A DNA stretch of 64,000 nt from Cercis canadensis. Lineage: Eukaryota > Streptophyta > Magnoliopsida > Fabales > Fabaceae. The translations under genes were made by a program, and so were the position numbers. The stretch spans positions 141,317 to 205,316 of the forward strand of contig QAOA01007223.1 in the NCBI GenBank assembly GCA_003255065.1. The letters are read 5' to 3'. Below the pieces are notes generated by a model. That model did no database searches and was not told the origin of the DNA. It saw nothing but the letters and a program-made list of their open reading frames with translations. Position 1 is the stretch's first letter. Each line of letters opens with the position of its first letter. Below, one piece after another: positions 10,510-21,030 of this stretch.

Positions 10510-11133
10510 TACATCAAAATCATTTGCCTAATCATGGGAGTCCAAGAGTGAATGTTGTTGAAGACAGTACAAAACAACACATAAAAAAAAGGGTGAATGA
10601 GGTTAAGACATCAATGAATACAATCTTTGAGGCCTTGTCAAAAGTTGGCTTACTGCAAACTCAATCCGATCAACAATGCGAAAATCATGGAAGGAATATC
10701 TATTGAAAATTATGTTGATTTCAAAGATACCTTTCAAGGCTTAATGGACAAGCAGCTAATCCAAGTAAGTTGCGAACCTGAGGGTAATTGGGTGGATGTG
10801 GTTGAGAAATCGATGTTTTCGCCAAGTCAAGAAGATCAGGTATTCATAGGCACTCAAGCCTCTCTAGATACCTTACCAATTGGTGAGCTATCCATCACTA
10901 CTCCAAAGTCGTTAGTGCTTCATTACACCAAGAAGATTGACCCAGAAGTTTCACCTGAACACTCTTACGGGCTAAAACCTATTACAATCCAAATGCCAAA
11001 TCCTTTTCTTTACAAGGATACAAAAGTTATGCCATGAAAATATGACTCAAATTCTTGAAGGCAACTCCCATATGGACCAGTTTAAGTCCTCATCTAGCTC
11101 TCAGCTATCACAAACATATTTGGAGTTAGTGGG
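10510..11133 (+). pseudogene. Tat gag-protease linker fragment
   Basis: Open stretches 10524-10706 and 10627-11037, in two frames, hold the end of gag and the linker to protease. Key segments are NHGSPRVNVVED near the left end, EDQVFIGTQASLDTLPIGE, and a Pro-rich tail (KPITIQMPNPFLYKD). It joins without a gap to the protease module that starts at about 11,134. No zinc-finger motif is left, so the truncation point lies 3' of it. There is no enzymatic domain here. Confidence 0.65.
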
Positions 11134-12042
11134 ATGACCCGAAGCGGTCGTTGGTACACCCTTGAAGAATTAGAGGAACGAAGATTGAGGGAAATAGAAG
11201 AGCAACATAAAAGGAAGAAGAAAGTAGAAGAGAATTTCGCAAGAGATAAGCAAGATGAAAGAAGAATGGAGGAACCCATAAGGGTTAAATGCGATGAGCA
11301 CAAGAAAAGTATATCTGAAGCAGAGGCCTGTGAGTTTTTGAAAATCATTAAGCAAAGTGAATTCAAAGTGATTGAGCAATTGAATCGAACTCCTGCTCGA
11401 ATATCATTGATTTCCTTGTTTTTAAACTCTGAACCTCATCGACAAGTATTAATGAAGATATTAAATCAAGTTCATGTTTCTCATGATATCACCGTTGACA
11501 AACTGGGTGGCATTGTCGGTAATATCATTGCTGACAATTATATCACCTACATTGATGATGAGATACATGTTGAAGGAATGAGGAATAATAAGGCACTTCA
11601 CATTTCTATAAAATGCAAAGACCATATAACAGCGAGGGTACTTGTCGATAATGGTTCTTCTTTGAATGTAATGCTAAGATCAACACTATCCAAATTGCCT
11701 ATTAATGGGTCATATATGAAGTCTAGCACCATGATCGTAAGGGCATTAGATGGGACAAGGAGAAAGGTCATTGGAGAAAGTAAGATCCCAATTTAAATCG
11801 GCCCCAATGAGTTTAGCATAACATTCCAAGTAATGGATATTGCTTTGACTTATAGTTGCTTGATGGGAAGATCTTGGATCCATTTTGCAGGTGTTGTACC
11901 TTCTGCCCTGTACCAAAGAATGAAATTCATAGTGAAAAACAAGTTGGTGATTATTTTTGGTGAAGAAGATTTACTTATGTCCAAGCCTTCATCAACTCCT
12001 TATATTGAAGTTGCTAAAGAAGCCCTTGAAACAATATTTTAA
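11134..12042 (+). pseudogene. Tat aspartic protease, one internal stop
   Basis: The frame 11134-11796 starts with a strongly charged helical region (EELEERRLREIEEQHKRKKK) and then a conserved linker with ARISLISLFLNSEPHRQ. The protease active site reads VLVDNGSSLNVML near 11,640-11,680. A TAA at 11,794-11,796 interrupts just before the frame continues as GPNEFSITFQVMDIA and CLMGRSWIHFAGVV (Trp-containing C-terminal motif) up to 12,042. The stop replaces a codon that should be coding, and the frame is otherwise kept, so one nonsense change may be the main lesion of this module. Confidence 0.82.
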
Positions 12043-12704
12043 ACCTTCGAAGTTGTTACTACCACTTACATTTGTGAAGGGTCCCAGATGCCAAAATCTC
12101 AATTATCCAATACTTATGTGATGATGGTTACAGCCATACTGAAACAAGGATATGTGCCTAGAGAAGGATTGAGGAAGAATGGTTAATGTATTAAAGTGCC
12201 TCTGTAGCTTCGCGAAAAATATGAAAAATTTGGGTTAGGATATCAACCCACCAGGGTTGATAGGAAGAGAGTCATGGAAGAAAAGAAAGAAAAAAGGCTC
12301 GCTCAGCTAGAGAATAGAGAGCCAAGAATTAGGAAAATACATATTTGTGATTTGTACCAGAGCTTTCAAAGTGGAGAGATATCACTTTCAAATCAAGTTT
12401 CAACAATTGATTGCTATGCCAAGGAAGTAGTCAACTTGGTCTTCCCTAGTACACCCGATGCTCAACTCAACAATTGGGAGATTGTCGAGTTTCCTAAAGT
12501 CTTAGAGTTCACTCAGAGTAATTCTATGATACTAGTCCTATTGCCCTGCCTAAAGCCTTAGGATGAGATTTGTAAAATGGGCTTCATGTTTCAGTATTTT
12601 TCTTCATATAATAAATGCATTTTTAGTTATCAAAACACCCTCTTATATTCTCTCTACTCTTTAATCTCTTGATCTCACTTCTCCTTTAAATTAGCCTTTT
12701 ATTC
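12043..12704 (+). pseudogene. Tat protease-RT linker with G-patch-like remnant
   Basis: The sequence reads YVPREGLRKNG, then a stop, then EKFGLGYQPT near 12,230. This is the position and pattern of the G-patch-like segment in Tat polyproteins. The open stretch 12274-12561 is a charged linker (EEKKEKRLAQLENREPRIRK). About 12,562-12,704 is AT-rich and shows no coding. Confidence 0.6.
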
Positions 12705-14122
12705 TTGTTTATTCATTACTCTCAATTTATTTCGAATCCTTACAAATCTAAAAGTGATAAACTTAAAGATGATATTGTTACTATCCCACCTTATGATTTT
12801 GAACACTTCATTAATTGTACTGAGAATGATAAGGAAGAAGACTGGGAGCCTTCCTTTGAACTTCTAAGATTAGTGGAACAAGAGGATGAAGAAATTGAAC
12901 CTCATGAAGAGTCAATAGAAGTGATTAATCTTGGGACTGAAGATGATAAAAGAGAAGTCAAGATTGACACCTCAATAAGGGAGAGTGAACGCAAAAAGAA
13001 GATTAAACTCCTTCATGATTACACTGATGTGTTTGCATGGTCTTATCAAGATATATCTGGGCTTGATATGGATATTGTCATCCATAAGCTGCCATTAAAA
13101 CTTGAATGTTTGCCTGTCAAACAAAAGTTGAGGCGAATAAAAGCCGAAATGTCTCTAAAGATTAGAGAAGAAGTTAAAAAGTAATTTGATGCTGATTTCC
13201 TCACAGTGGCAAGATATCCTGAATGGGTCGTTAACATCGTTCCAGTTTTGAAAAAAGATGAAAAAGTTTGCATGTTTGTTGATTATCGGGATTTGAATAA
13301 AGTTAGCCCTAAAGATGACTTTCTACTCCCACATATTGATACATTCATAGATAACGCGGCTGTCCATTCTATTTTCTCTTTCATGGATGGTTACTCGGGC
13401 TATAATCAAATAAAGATGGCTCCAGAAGACATGGAAAAGACAACTTTTACAACTTTGTAGGGTACTTTTTGTTATAAGGTAATGTTGTTTGTGTTGAAAA
13501 ACACTAAGGCAACATATCAAAGGGCTATGGTAACATTATTTCATGACATGATGCATAAAAAATAGAGGTGTATGTCGATGACATGATTGCAAAATCTAAA
13601 ACCGAAGAAGATCACGTTGTTAACTTACAAAAGCTTTTTGATCGATTGAGAAAGTATCGACTTCGTTTGAATTCGGCCAAATGCACATTTGGTGTAAGAT
13701 CTGGAAGGCTCTTAGAATTTGTAGTTAGTCAAAAAGGGATAGAAGTAGATCTTGATAAAGTTGGAGCAATCTTAGAAATGCCAACTCCTCGTACGAAAAA
13801 AGAAGTTTGAGGATTCTTGGGAAGATTAAATTACATTGTGAGATTTATATCTTAGTTAACTGCCACATATGAACCCATATTCAAATTGCTATGCAAAAAT
13901 CAAACTTATGAATGGAATGAAGATTGCCAGAGGGCATTTGAGAAAATTAAACAATACTTGCAAGAACCACCGATTCTAGTCCTGCCAGTATCGAGAAGGC
14001 CTCTCATTATGTATCTAACAGTGCTTGAAGGATCAATGGGTTGTGGACTGGGGCAACCTGATGAATTGGGAAGAAAGGAACATGTCATTTACTACTTAAG
14101 CGAAAAAATTCACAAATTATGA
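12705..14122 (+). pseudogene. Tat reverse transcriptase, interrupted
   Basis: The linker (12705-13184) has the acidic stretch and FAWSYQDISGLDMDIV, then KQKLRRIKAEMS. A TAA at 13,182 stands before the palm. 13206-13460 carries VDYRDLNKVSPKDDF and motif A FMDGYSGYNQIKM with its Asp. TAG at 13,458 falls at a Trp position (relatives have WGT). A frameshift near 13,560 precedes the catalytic motif YVDDM at about 13,569. The thumb follows to 13,810, where TGA replaces an Arg codon before GFLGRLNYI. 13886-14122 is the connection region up to the RNase H entry. The catalytic Asp residues remain, but at least three stops and one frameshift break the frame. Confidence 0.88.
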
Positions 14123-14985
14123 GGCTAGATACTCATTATTAGAACACACTTGTTGTGCTTTGGCTTGGATTGCTCATCGTTTGTGACAATATATGTTGTA
14201 TTATATAACTTGGCTAGTGTCTAAAATGGATCCAATCAAATATATCTTTGAAAAACCAACTCTCACAGAAAAAATCGCACAATAGCAAGTTCTTTTATCT
14301 GAATATGACATCAATTATGTCACCTAAAAAACTATAAAAGGAAGCGCACTTGCGGACTAATTAGCTAGCCAACCTGTAGAAAGCTACGGGTCGATGCAAT
14401 GTGATTTTTCATATGAGGATATAATGAAATTATTCAAAGATAAAGGGATGTCAAGGGGCAAGAAGTGGACTTTGCTATTTGATGGAGCCTTTAATGCATT
14501 AGGGCATGAAATCAACGTTGTGCTAATCTCTCCTGAAGAGAAGCTTATCCCAATCACCGCTAGGCTATGTTTTGACTGCACAAATAATATAGTCGAGTAT
14601 GAAATATGCACCATGGGAATACAAGCAGCAATAGACTCAAAAGCAAGAATTTTAAAAGTATATGAAGATTCAGCTTTGGTGATCAATCAACTGAAAGGGG
14701 AATGGGAGACTCAAGATTCCAAACTGATTCCATACCATGATTACCTAAAAGAGTTGTTTGAGCAATTTGAGGAGATTACCTTTTGGCATATTCCTTAAGA
14801 AGATAATCGATTGACTGATGCACTAGCAACCATGTCTTCAATGTTTAAAATTAATAATGATAGAGAGATGCCGCTCATAAAGATGACTAGGCAAGATTGC
14901 CTAGCATACTGCTTAATGATGGAATAATGATGGAAGAAGAGCCTGACGGGAAACCATGATATCAAAATATTAAATCTTTCATTAA
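14123..14985 (+). pseudogene. Tat tandem RNase H domains, broken
   Basis: The first, Ty3-type domain is residual: PIKYIFEKPTLTEK at about 14,230, then a TAG where relatives have Trp, LLSEYD, and LAD followed by TAA. The second, archaeal-type domain is clear in 14394-14798: LFDGAFN (first Asp), CTNNIVEYE (Glu), EDSALVINQLKGEWE (Asp). After 14,798 the C-terminal helix reads EDNRLTDALATMSS. A stop (TAA) at 14,796-14,798 falls just before it. This is the same two-domain layout as in the minus-strand element. Confidence 0.82.
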
Positions 14986-16040
14986 AAGCAACGAATACCC
15001 AACCAGTGCCTCAGAAAATGACAAAAGAACCATAAGAATATTGGCAATGAGTTTCTTCCTAAATGAGGATGTATTATACAAAATAAATTATGATACAATG
15101 CTTCTAAGATGTGTTGATATACCAGAGACAAAAAAGATCATTGAAGATGTGCATGAGGGTATTTTTGGAACACATGCAAATAGGCATTCCATGGCAAAAG
15201 AGATATTAAGGGCGGGGTATTATTGGTTGACAATGGAATATGATTGCATCAATTATGTGAGAAAATGCCACAAATGTCATATATATGCTGATAAGAGCCA
15301 TATACCGCCAATACCTTTAAATGACTTATCGGCACCATGGACATTCTCAATGTAGGGCATGGATGTTATTGGCCCGATCAAACCGAAAGCCTCAAATGGG
15401 CATCGCTTCATCCTGGTTGCAATTGATTACTTAACAAAATGGGTTAAAGTTGCTTCTTATGCCCATATCGCCCGAAAATGAATAGAACGGTCAAGGTAAT
15501 CAACAAAAAATCAAGAAAATCATCAGAAACATGACCGTATCATACAAGGATTGGCATGAGATGCTTCCCTTTGCTCTTCATGGCTATCGCACGTTAGTTC
15601 GCACTTTTACAGGGGCAACTCCTTTTTCATTAGTTTAGGGGATGGAAATTGTGCTTCCAATTGAGGTAGAAATACCCTCATTAAGGGTGATTATGGAGGT
15701 AGAATTAGAAGAAGCCGAATGGACACGAGCACGGTATGATCAATTAAACCTCATTGAAGGAAAAAGACTAGTTGCGCTATGTCATGGCCAACTCTATCAA
15801 AGAAGGATGATGAGGGCTCAGGCCAAGAAAGTGTGATCGCGTCAATTTCAAGGAGATTTGGTATTGAAAAAGATCTTACCAATTCAAAAGGATCATCGTG
15901 GGAAATGGACTCCGAACTATGAAGGACCTTATGTGGTAAAGTGAGCTTTCTCTGGAGGAGCATTTATCCTTGCTAAGATGGATGGACAAGATTACTACGT
16001 CCTATAAACTCAGATGTAGTCAAAAAATGCTATGCTTAAA
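14986..16040 (+). pseudogene. Tat integrase with a large internal deletion
   Basis: 15041-15355 gives the N-terminal zinc module: HANRHSMAKEILRAGYYW and RKCHKCHIYAD, with the Cys pair intact. A TAG at 15,353 (a Trp position) precedes GMDVIGPI, the first catalytic Asp. At about 15,465-15,475 the frame jumps from KVASYAH directly to RPKMN, leaving out roughly 80 residues including the second Asp. The Glu of the next motif is Lys (AAG in place of GAG). 15642-15836 continues as MEIVLPIEVEIPSLRV. The C-terminal part (15,837-16,040) shows GPYVVK followed by a stop. It cannot be catalytic. Confidence 0.86.
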
Positions 16041-17040
16041 GGGCATACTTGTATTTTCTTTCATTCAATCAGTGAAGTTTGCTTCATGCCATCTTGCTTT
16101 CCTTTAAAAAAAAAAAAGATGAGTAATTAACCCGCTAGGTTGAAAACCTGAAAATGCCACCTAGACAAAAGTCGGGGTTCCAAAAAAAGAGGGGAAATGG
16201 CTCGTTTGGTTGAAAACTTAAAAAGGCAACCAAGGAAAAAGTTAGAGCTAAAAAATGAAATAAAGTGACATGGTATGTGGAAAAGTTGAAAGAACGACAT
16301 AAGCAAGAGTCAAGGTTAAAGAAAGTAACACAAGCACTAAATATGATGGAAGTTTTCACGAGAATGAGAAATTTAAGGAAGTGGTCAAGTATGCAAAAGG
16401 GGGTCAGATGATATGCATAAGAGCTAATTATAGGGGTTTTCAGAATCATATACGGGGGCAGCTGTCGTTATTCATCTTAAAAGTTATCACCGGAAGAGCT
16501 GGAAATCTTATTCTACCTTCTTTTTGTTGTTGAATTCATAATGCCCTTATTTTTCCTTTTTCCATTTGAATGATTAATCTTTTCCCATTTAGTCTATAAC
16601 TATTTTCACTTGTTTGTAACCCATTTGCTAATTGAATATGCATTCTCATGATGATTATATACTGAAATGTGAAGCATGTGTTAACTTTGGCTAAACGTAT
16701 CAAGAATTAAGCATGTGAAATTCAAGAGCTTGTAGGGAGCACACTGAATTCCCAAGAATATATCAGTTGAGCAAAGGATTGACCTTGCAAGAAAAAAAAA
16801 AATCAGTTATCTCATGAGTAATATTGTCTGTCGTCGTTCTGAATCGTAAGTGAAAAACATTGACCCAAGAGCAGGCTTCATCTTGTTACCGACGATCAAG
16901 TTTTTGCTATTGTTCATTCATGGCTTTGTTTGAACTAATCCTTTGGGGTCAAAGAAGTAACAAGAAAACTCTCTGAAATCCAAAATATTTCTCAAACTTA
17001 ACATGTTAATTGACATGCATGGGCCATGCATTGTATCTCA
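16041..17040 (+). other. 3' UTR of the second Tat element with doubled motif and PPT-like site
   Basis: No gene. At 16,130-16,250 a motif occurs twice: GGTTGAAAACCTGAAAATGC with CACCTAGACAAAAG, then GGTTGAAAACTTAAAAAGGC with AACCAAGGAAAAAG. The first Tat element has a similar pair at the same distance from its integrase. At 16,454-16,465 the 12-mer GGGGGCAGCTGT is identical to the polypurine-tract/LTR junction at 17,913-17,924, so it is a possible second polypurine tract. The rest is AT-rich. Confidence 0.65.
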
Positions 17041-17044
17041 CTTC

Positions 17045-17775
17045 CATCATTGTTTATTTTTCCTGCCTTTAAATCGAATCCAGCTTGGCTGGGTCGAGTC
17101 CGGCTACCTTGGGTCATTGTTTATTTTTCTATTCTTAAATCGAATCTAGCTTAGCTGGATCGAGCCCGGATACCCTGAGTCATGGTTTATTTTTCCTGTT
17201 GTTAAATTGATTCTAGCTTGAGGGTCGAGCACGGATACCTTGGGTCATTGTTTAATTTCATGTCGTTAAATCGAATCTATCATGTTTGGATTGAGCCTAG
17301 CTTGTCTAGGTCATTGTTTATCTATCTCATTTGTTTAATTTCATGCCGTTAAATCGAATCCATCCTATTTGGATTGAGCCTAGCCTGTCTAGGACATTGT
17401 TTATCTTTCTCACTGTTTAATTTCATGCCGTTAAATCAAATCCATTTTGTTTGGATCGAGCCTAGCCTGTCTAGGTCATTGTTTATCTTTCTTGTTGTTT
17501 AATTTAATGCCGTTAAATCAAATTCAGCCTGCTTGGATCAAGTCTAGCTTGTCTAGGTCACCGTTTATTCTTCTTGCTGTTAAATCAAATTTAGCCTGTC
17601 TATATTGAGCCTAGCCTGTCCAAGTCACCGTTTAATTTTCTTGCTATTAAATCGAATTCAGCCTATCTGGATCGAGCCTAGCCTGTCTAGGTCACCATTT
17701 ATTTTTCTTGCTATTAAATTGATTCCAACTTAGCTAGGTCGAGCCTAGCTTGTCTAGGTCTTCTTTTGATTTTTT
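17045..17775 (+). repeat. 10-unit tandem repeat (about 60-85 bp) in the Tat 3' UTR
   Basis: About ten diverged units each contain a version of GTTAAATCGAATCC, then GGATCGAGCCTAGCCTGTCT, then AGGTCATTGTTTATTTTTC. Unit length varies from about 60 to 85 bp because of small insertions such as a repeated CTCATTTGTTTAATTTCATG. It is unrelated in sequence to the 40-bp array of the first Tat element but sits at the same position, between integrase and the polypurine tract. Confidence 0.88.
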
Positions 17776-17856
17776 TCTATGACTAATATTTAGTCGTGCT
17801 TAACTTGTGTGTAAGTATTGGCTTTTATTTCCATGAACCCTTCATTTCATGCCTCG

Positions 17857-17942
17857 TACAAATTTGGATCAACTTTTTTGCTCACCATTTATATATAAAT
17901 AGATGAGCAAATGGGGGCAGCTGTTGATACCCAAATTTGTAC
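17857..17942. repeat. inverted repeats bracketing the second Tat polypurine tract
   Basis: The outer arms are GTACAAATTTGGATCAAC (17,857-17,874) and GTTGATACCCAAATTTGTAC (17,923-17,942, the LTR start), reverse complements except for two extra bases. The inner hairpin, 17,878-17,910, has TTGCTCA and ATTTATA on the left and TATAAAT and TGAGCAA on the right. The order outer arm, hairpin, polypurine tract, LTR arm is the same as in the minus-strand Tat element at 84-221. Confidence 0.7.
17911..17920 (+). promoter_or_regulatory. polypurine tract of the second Tat element
   Basis: ATGGGGGCAG stands just before CTGTTGATACCC, the LTR start. It would prime plus-strand DNA synthesis. Confidence 0.75.
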
Positions 17943-18321
17943 ATGGATTATTTTTGGGATCATGGTCTCTAGAACCATATTTTTATGTGCTCAATTAAAA
18001 CATTTCAATACTACAAACTAAAGCATATATAGCTAAAAATGATGAAATGCTAACAAAAATCACAAAAAATAATAATAACTTAAAAAAATACAAAAAAAAA
18101 ATTATTAATAATATTATTATTATTAAAAATGAAGAATAATAAAAAGCAAAGAAGAAATAAATGCGATTGTAGGTAACACACGAGGCAACAATCCAGCTTT
18201 CGGCGAAGTGCTGTTCACCAGTCCGGCGCCACCCACCTTGTCATGCCCCTTGCAGCTTGAAAACTAGAAATAGGAAAACCACATAAGTAAGTTACCAGTG
18301 CAACTTACACAAAACTCTGGC

Positions 18322-18329
18322 TATAAAAG
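18322..18329 (+). promoter_or_regulatory. TATA box of the Tat LTR promoter
   Basis: TATAAAAG within CTCTGGCTATAAAAGCCTC, 400 bp into the LTR, followed by a purine-rich leader. It is the best core promoter candidate in this LTR. The start site, probably about 30 bases on, is inferred. Confidence 0.6.
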
Positions 18330-19934
18330 CCTCACAAAACAGAGGAAGAAGGAGGAGATAACCAAATTCTAAAACAAAATAGAGAGAAAAGAAACACAAA
18401 CAAACAACAACATACAACATACATTCAAAGAGACCGAGAGAAGCAATTCAGGGAAAGTAGAGAAATTCTAAAAAAAGGAAGCACACCGTAATATAGCAAG
18501 CAGAGGGACTCCAAGCTCAAGTAGGCACAACCTACGGGAATCTCATCCACAAGTACACCACCAACGCTAATTTTTCCTTTCTTGCTTCCTTCGGTCTTTA
18601 CACCCACAGACAGAACACCTAACAACAGATATACAATATAGTAAAAAAAAAAAGCTAAGGATTCCTTAGTCGTTGTTTTGAGAAGGGAAGAAATTCTTTA
18701 GAGTTTAGATAAACAGAGCACACAAAAAAAGAAAAAAAAAAAAGATGAATTTTCTTAATGAAACAGAACCACCACTGTAGAGAAGGAAGACCAACATTTT
18801 AGCCACCCAAAAATCAGTTCCACCAAGTCCACCCTTAATCCTAAAAATTCACCATTTTTATAAAATAAAACCTATAAATATTTATATGCATGCATAGAAT
18901 CAGAAAAGAAACAATAGAACCAAACTAGAGAGAAAAACCCCAAGTTAGAGAGAGAAATGAAACCTAGAGAGAGAAACAAAATTTCAGAGAAAGAGGGAGA
19001 GACATTTAGAGAAATAAAGAGAAGTGTTTCTTACCTTAGCCATCGTTGCTTGAAAATCAAAGCCAAGTCCATGGATTCAAAGAGGTGAAAAAATGAGATG
19101 GGGGAAGGGGACGGTCTCTCCTTTTTGCTTTGCTTTTTATTTTATTTTTTCCCTTTGTGGTGATTTTCTTCCTTGATGTGTTCATCCTCTCTATTTTACT
19201 TAAATGCATTTTGTTTTCTTTTGTTTTAATTGTTTCTTAGGGTTTTAGTTGTTGCTTCTTTTCTTGTTTGGGCTGATGTGTTCTATCTTCTTCTTTTTAT
19301 TTGTCTTTTTAACTTTCTTATTTAGTTTGGATTGATCTAGTATATAGGCCTCTGTGTTTGTTCCTAGTCAAGGCCCGCAAGAAGGGCTGATGTGTTTCAT
19401 TAATCATTTTTGTTGTTATTTGCTAGACCAAGCTTTTAAGTTTGGGTTTATTGTTTATTTTAGCTTTATCATTTATGGGTTTATTTTATTTAGTTGGTGT
19501 GGGTCTGGTCAAAAATGGGCCAGCCCACCAAATGTTTAAGTCTTCTTTTTATTATTTGTTTGGGTTTATTTAATCTGGGCATTTGTTCTTTATGTATTGG
19601 ATCCATTTTTTTTTTCTTTCTTGTTGCCATATTTGGCTTGCTGAACCAGGCCTACGAGATGGGCTTTTAGCCCAACTATTCTTCTTATTTCCTAAGCTTT
19701 TTGTTTTAGTAAAATTTGGATTGGGCCTAGTATTAGTGTTAGTTTTTTTTTATACTTCCTTTGATAAAAGGCCCATTAGTAATATGTATATTAGGTGTTG
19801 TTTAGTGATTAAGTTTAATTATCATCTTTTTGAATGTAAGTGCTTTTAAATTATTATTTTGTTTATCTTATATGCGTAATTATTATACTATGTTTTAGTT
19901 CTGTCTTGAAAAATGAAATAATTTTAGTCCAACG

Positions 19935-20710
19935 ACGGATTAAGTTAGGGAATAATTGTGTTGATAATTTTTTTCTAATGTTCCTGAGGTGAGGGATAAA
20001 TTTCTTGGTTATACTAGAGGTACTGTTGTGGCCAATAAAATTTTCAATATCACTTTTATCTTTTTAATTAATGTTTTTTTAGCATTCATTTTGCTACATT
20101 ATAATTCATTTCATTATATTTTGTCATTATTTTTACTTATGCTTGAATAAGATTATGGACAAAGGAATAATCAAAATTAGCCATAATGATTGCGATATTT
20201 TGACATTCCAGAGGTAAAAGGGGTTTCTCTAGTTTTGCCAGAGATACTAGTGAGGCTTGAGGCTAACTCCTGATAAAAAAAATTTATATTCATAATTCTC
20301 CGAAAAATCTTTTCTATACATAATATCATACATTTATTTACCTTAAAGTGTGGATTAAAAGTACCAATGAGGAAAAATTGAGGATAGTTGTGATGATGGT
20401 GACTCCTTGACATTTTGGAGGTGAGGAATGTCATTTTAGTCTTCCCAGATGTACTGGTGGACTTAAAAAAAGACCTTAAATAAAATAAAAATAAAAACCT
20501 TTTGTCATAAATCTCAAACTCATATATTTAATAAATTACATTTTATACATTTTCTAGTTATTACTCAGATAATAAAAATGTTAAAATTTACCTATGACAG
20601 AATAGATTAGGAGAGGATTATAATGATAATCACGGTCTCTACCCAATAGTCTTGAGGCATCTCTTAAGTTTTGCTCGAAGTGCTGGTGGGGCCTAACAAA
20701 ATGTTAATTT
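19935..20710 (+). repeat. degenerate repeats of about 210 bp inside the Tat LTR
   Basis: Four stretches centred near 20,010, 20,230, 20,430 and 20,670 share the pattern CC(T/A)GAGG, then a TTTT(A/C)G(T/C)-like word, AGA(G/T)(A/G)TACT(G/A)(G/T)TG, and then GGCC or GGCTT. The spacing is about 200-240 bp. They are strongly diverged but keep the same order. Confidence 0.5.
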
Positions 20711-21030
20711 ATTTTAAAATATAATATTAAGACCAATTTAATTCATTTAGAAAAGATAACAATTGATTAAATAGGTAACCATTCTAAGAACGGGCGTTAT
20801 AGGGTGCTAATACCTTCCATACATGTAATCAACCCCCGAATCCAAACTCTGAAAACACAGACCTTTCTTTTTTTTTTTTTTTTTTTTTTNTTTTTTTTAG
20901 GTGTTCAGTTGCACCATTTCATTTGTTTAAAAATGGAATAAAACGATTAGTGGCGACTTTATTCTTTTGCATCATATCATGCACCTTATCCTTTATTTTT
21001 CTTGTGGGGGGGTTTCGTCGCTCCACTTCA

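Larger units (their letters stand above)
10510..21030 (+). mobile_element. second Tat/Ogre-type Ty3 element, plus strand, 5' truncated
   Basis: It starts abruptly inside the gag-protease linker: LPNH...RVNV here matches the LPNHERKPRVNV segment of the first element. It continues through protease, G-patch-like linker, RT, both RNase H domains and integrase, then a 3' UTR with its own tandem array, the polypurine tract at 17,911-17,920 and a long 3' LTR. 5' LTR, primer site, ORF1 and most of gag are absent. It differs from the first element in tandem-repeat unit, LTR start and many residues, so it is a separate family of the same lineage. Every module has stops or frameshifts. Confidence 0.88.
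17922..21030 (+). mobile_element. 3' LTR of the second Tat element (about 3.1 kb)
   Basis: The LTR begins TGTTGATACCC. U3 is about 400 bp, with a TATA box at 18,322. A GA-rich leader (18,900-19,030) is followed by a long T-rich middle part (19,100-19,900) and degenerate repeats of about 210 bp (19,935-20,710). The end has GAACGGGCGTTATAGGGTGC, TAATACCTTCC, a poly(T) run with one N at 20,890, and GTGGCGAC, a combination I recognise from 3' ends of Tat-type LTRs. The exact 3' end is uncertain, between about 20,990 and 21,040, because RPA-like coding starts at once. Open frames inside it are not convincing as genes. Confidence 0.75.

Noticed and set aside
17922..18300. Possibility that the LTR is a separate solo LTR unrelated to the element at 10,510
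   Set aside because: The polypurine tract, 3' UTR array and integrase run into it without a break in the same orientation.
19354..19849. Plus-strand hydrophobic open frames in the long Tat LTR
   Set aside because: T-rich sequence gives Phe/Leu/Ile-rich frames by composition. No domain, and the position is inside an LTR.
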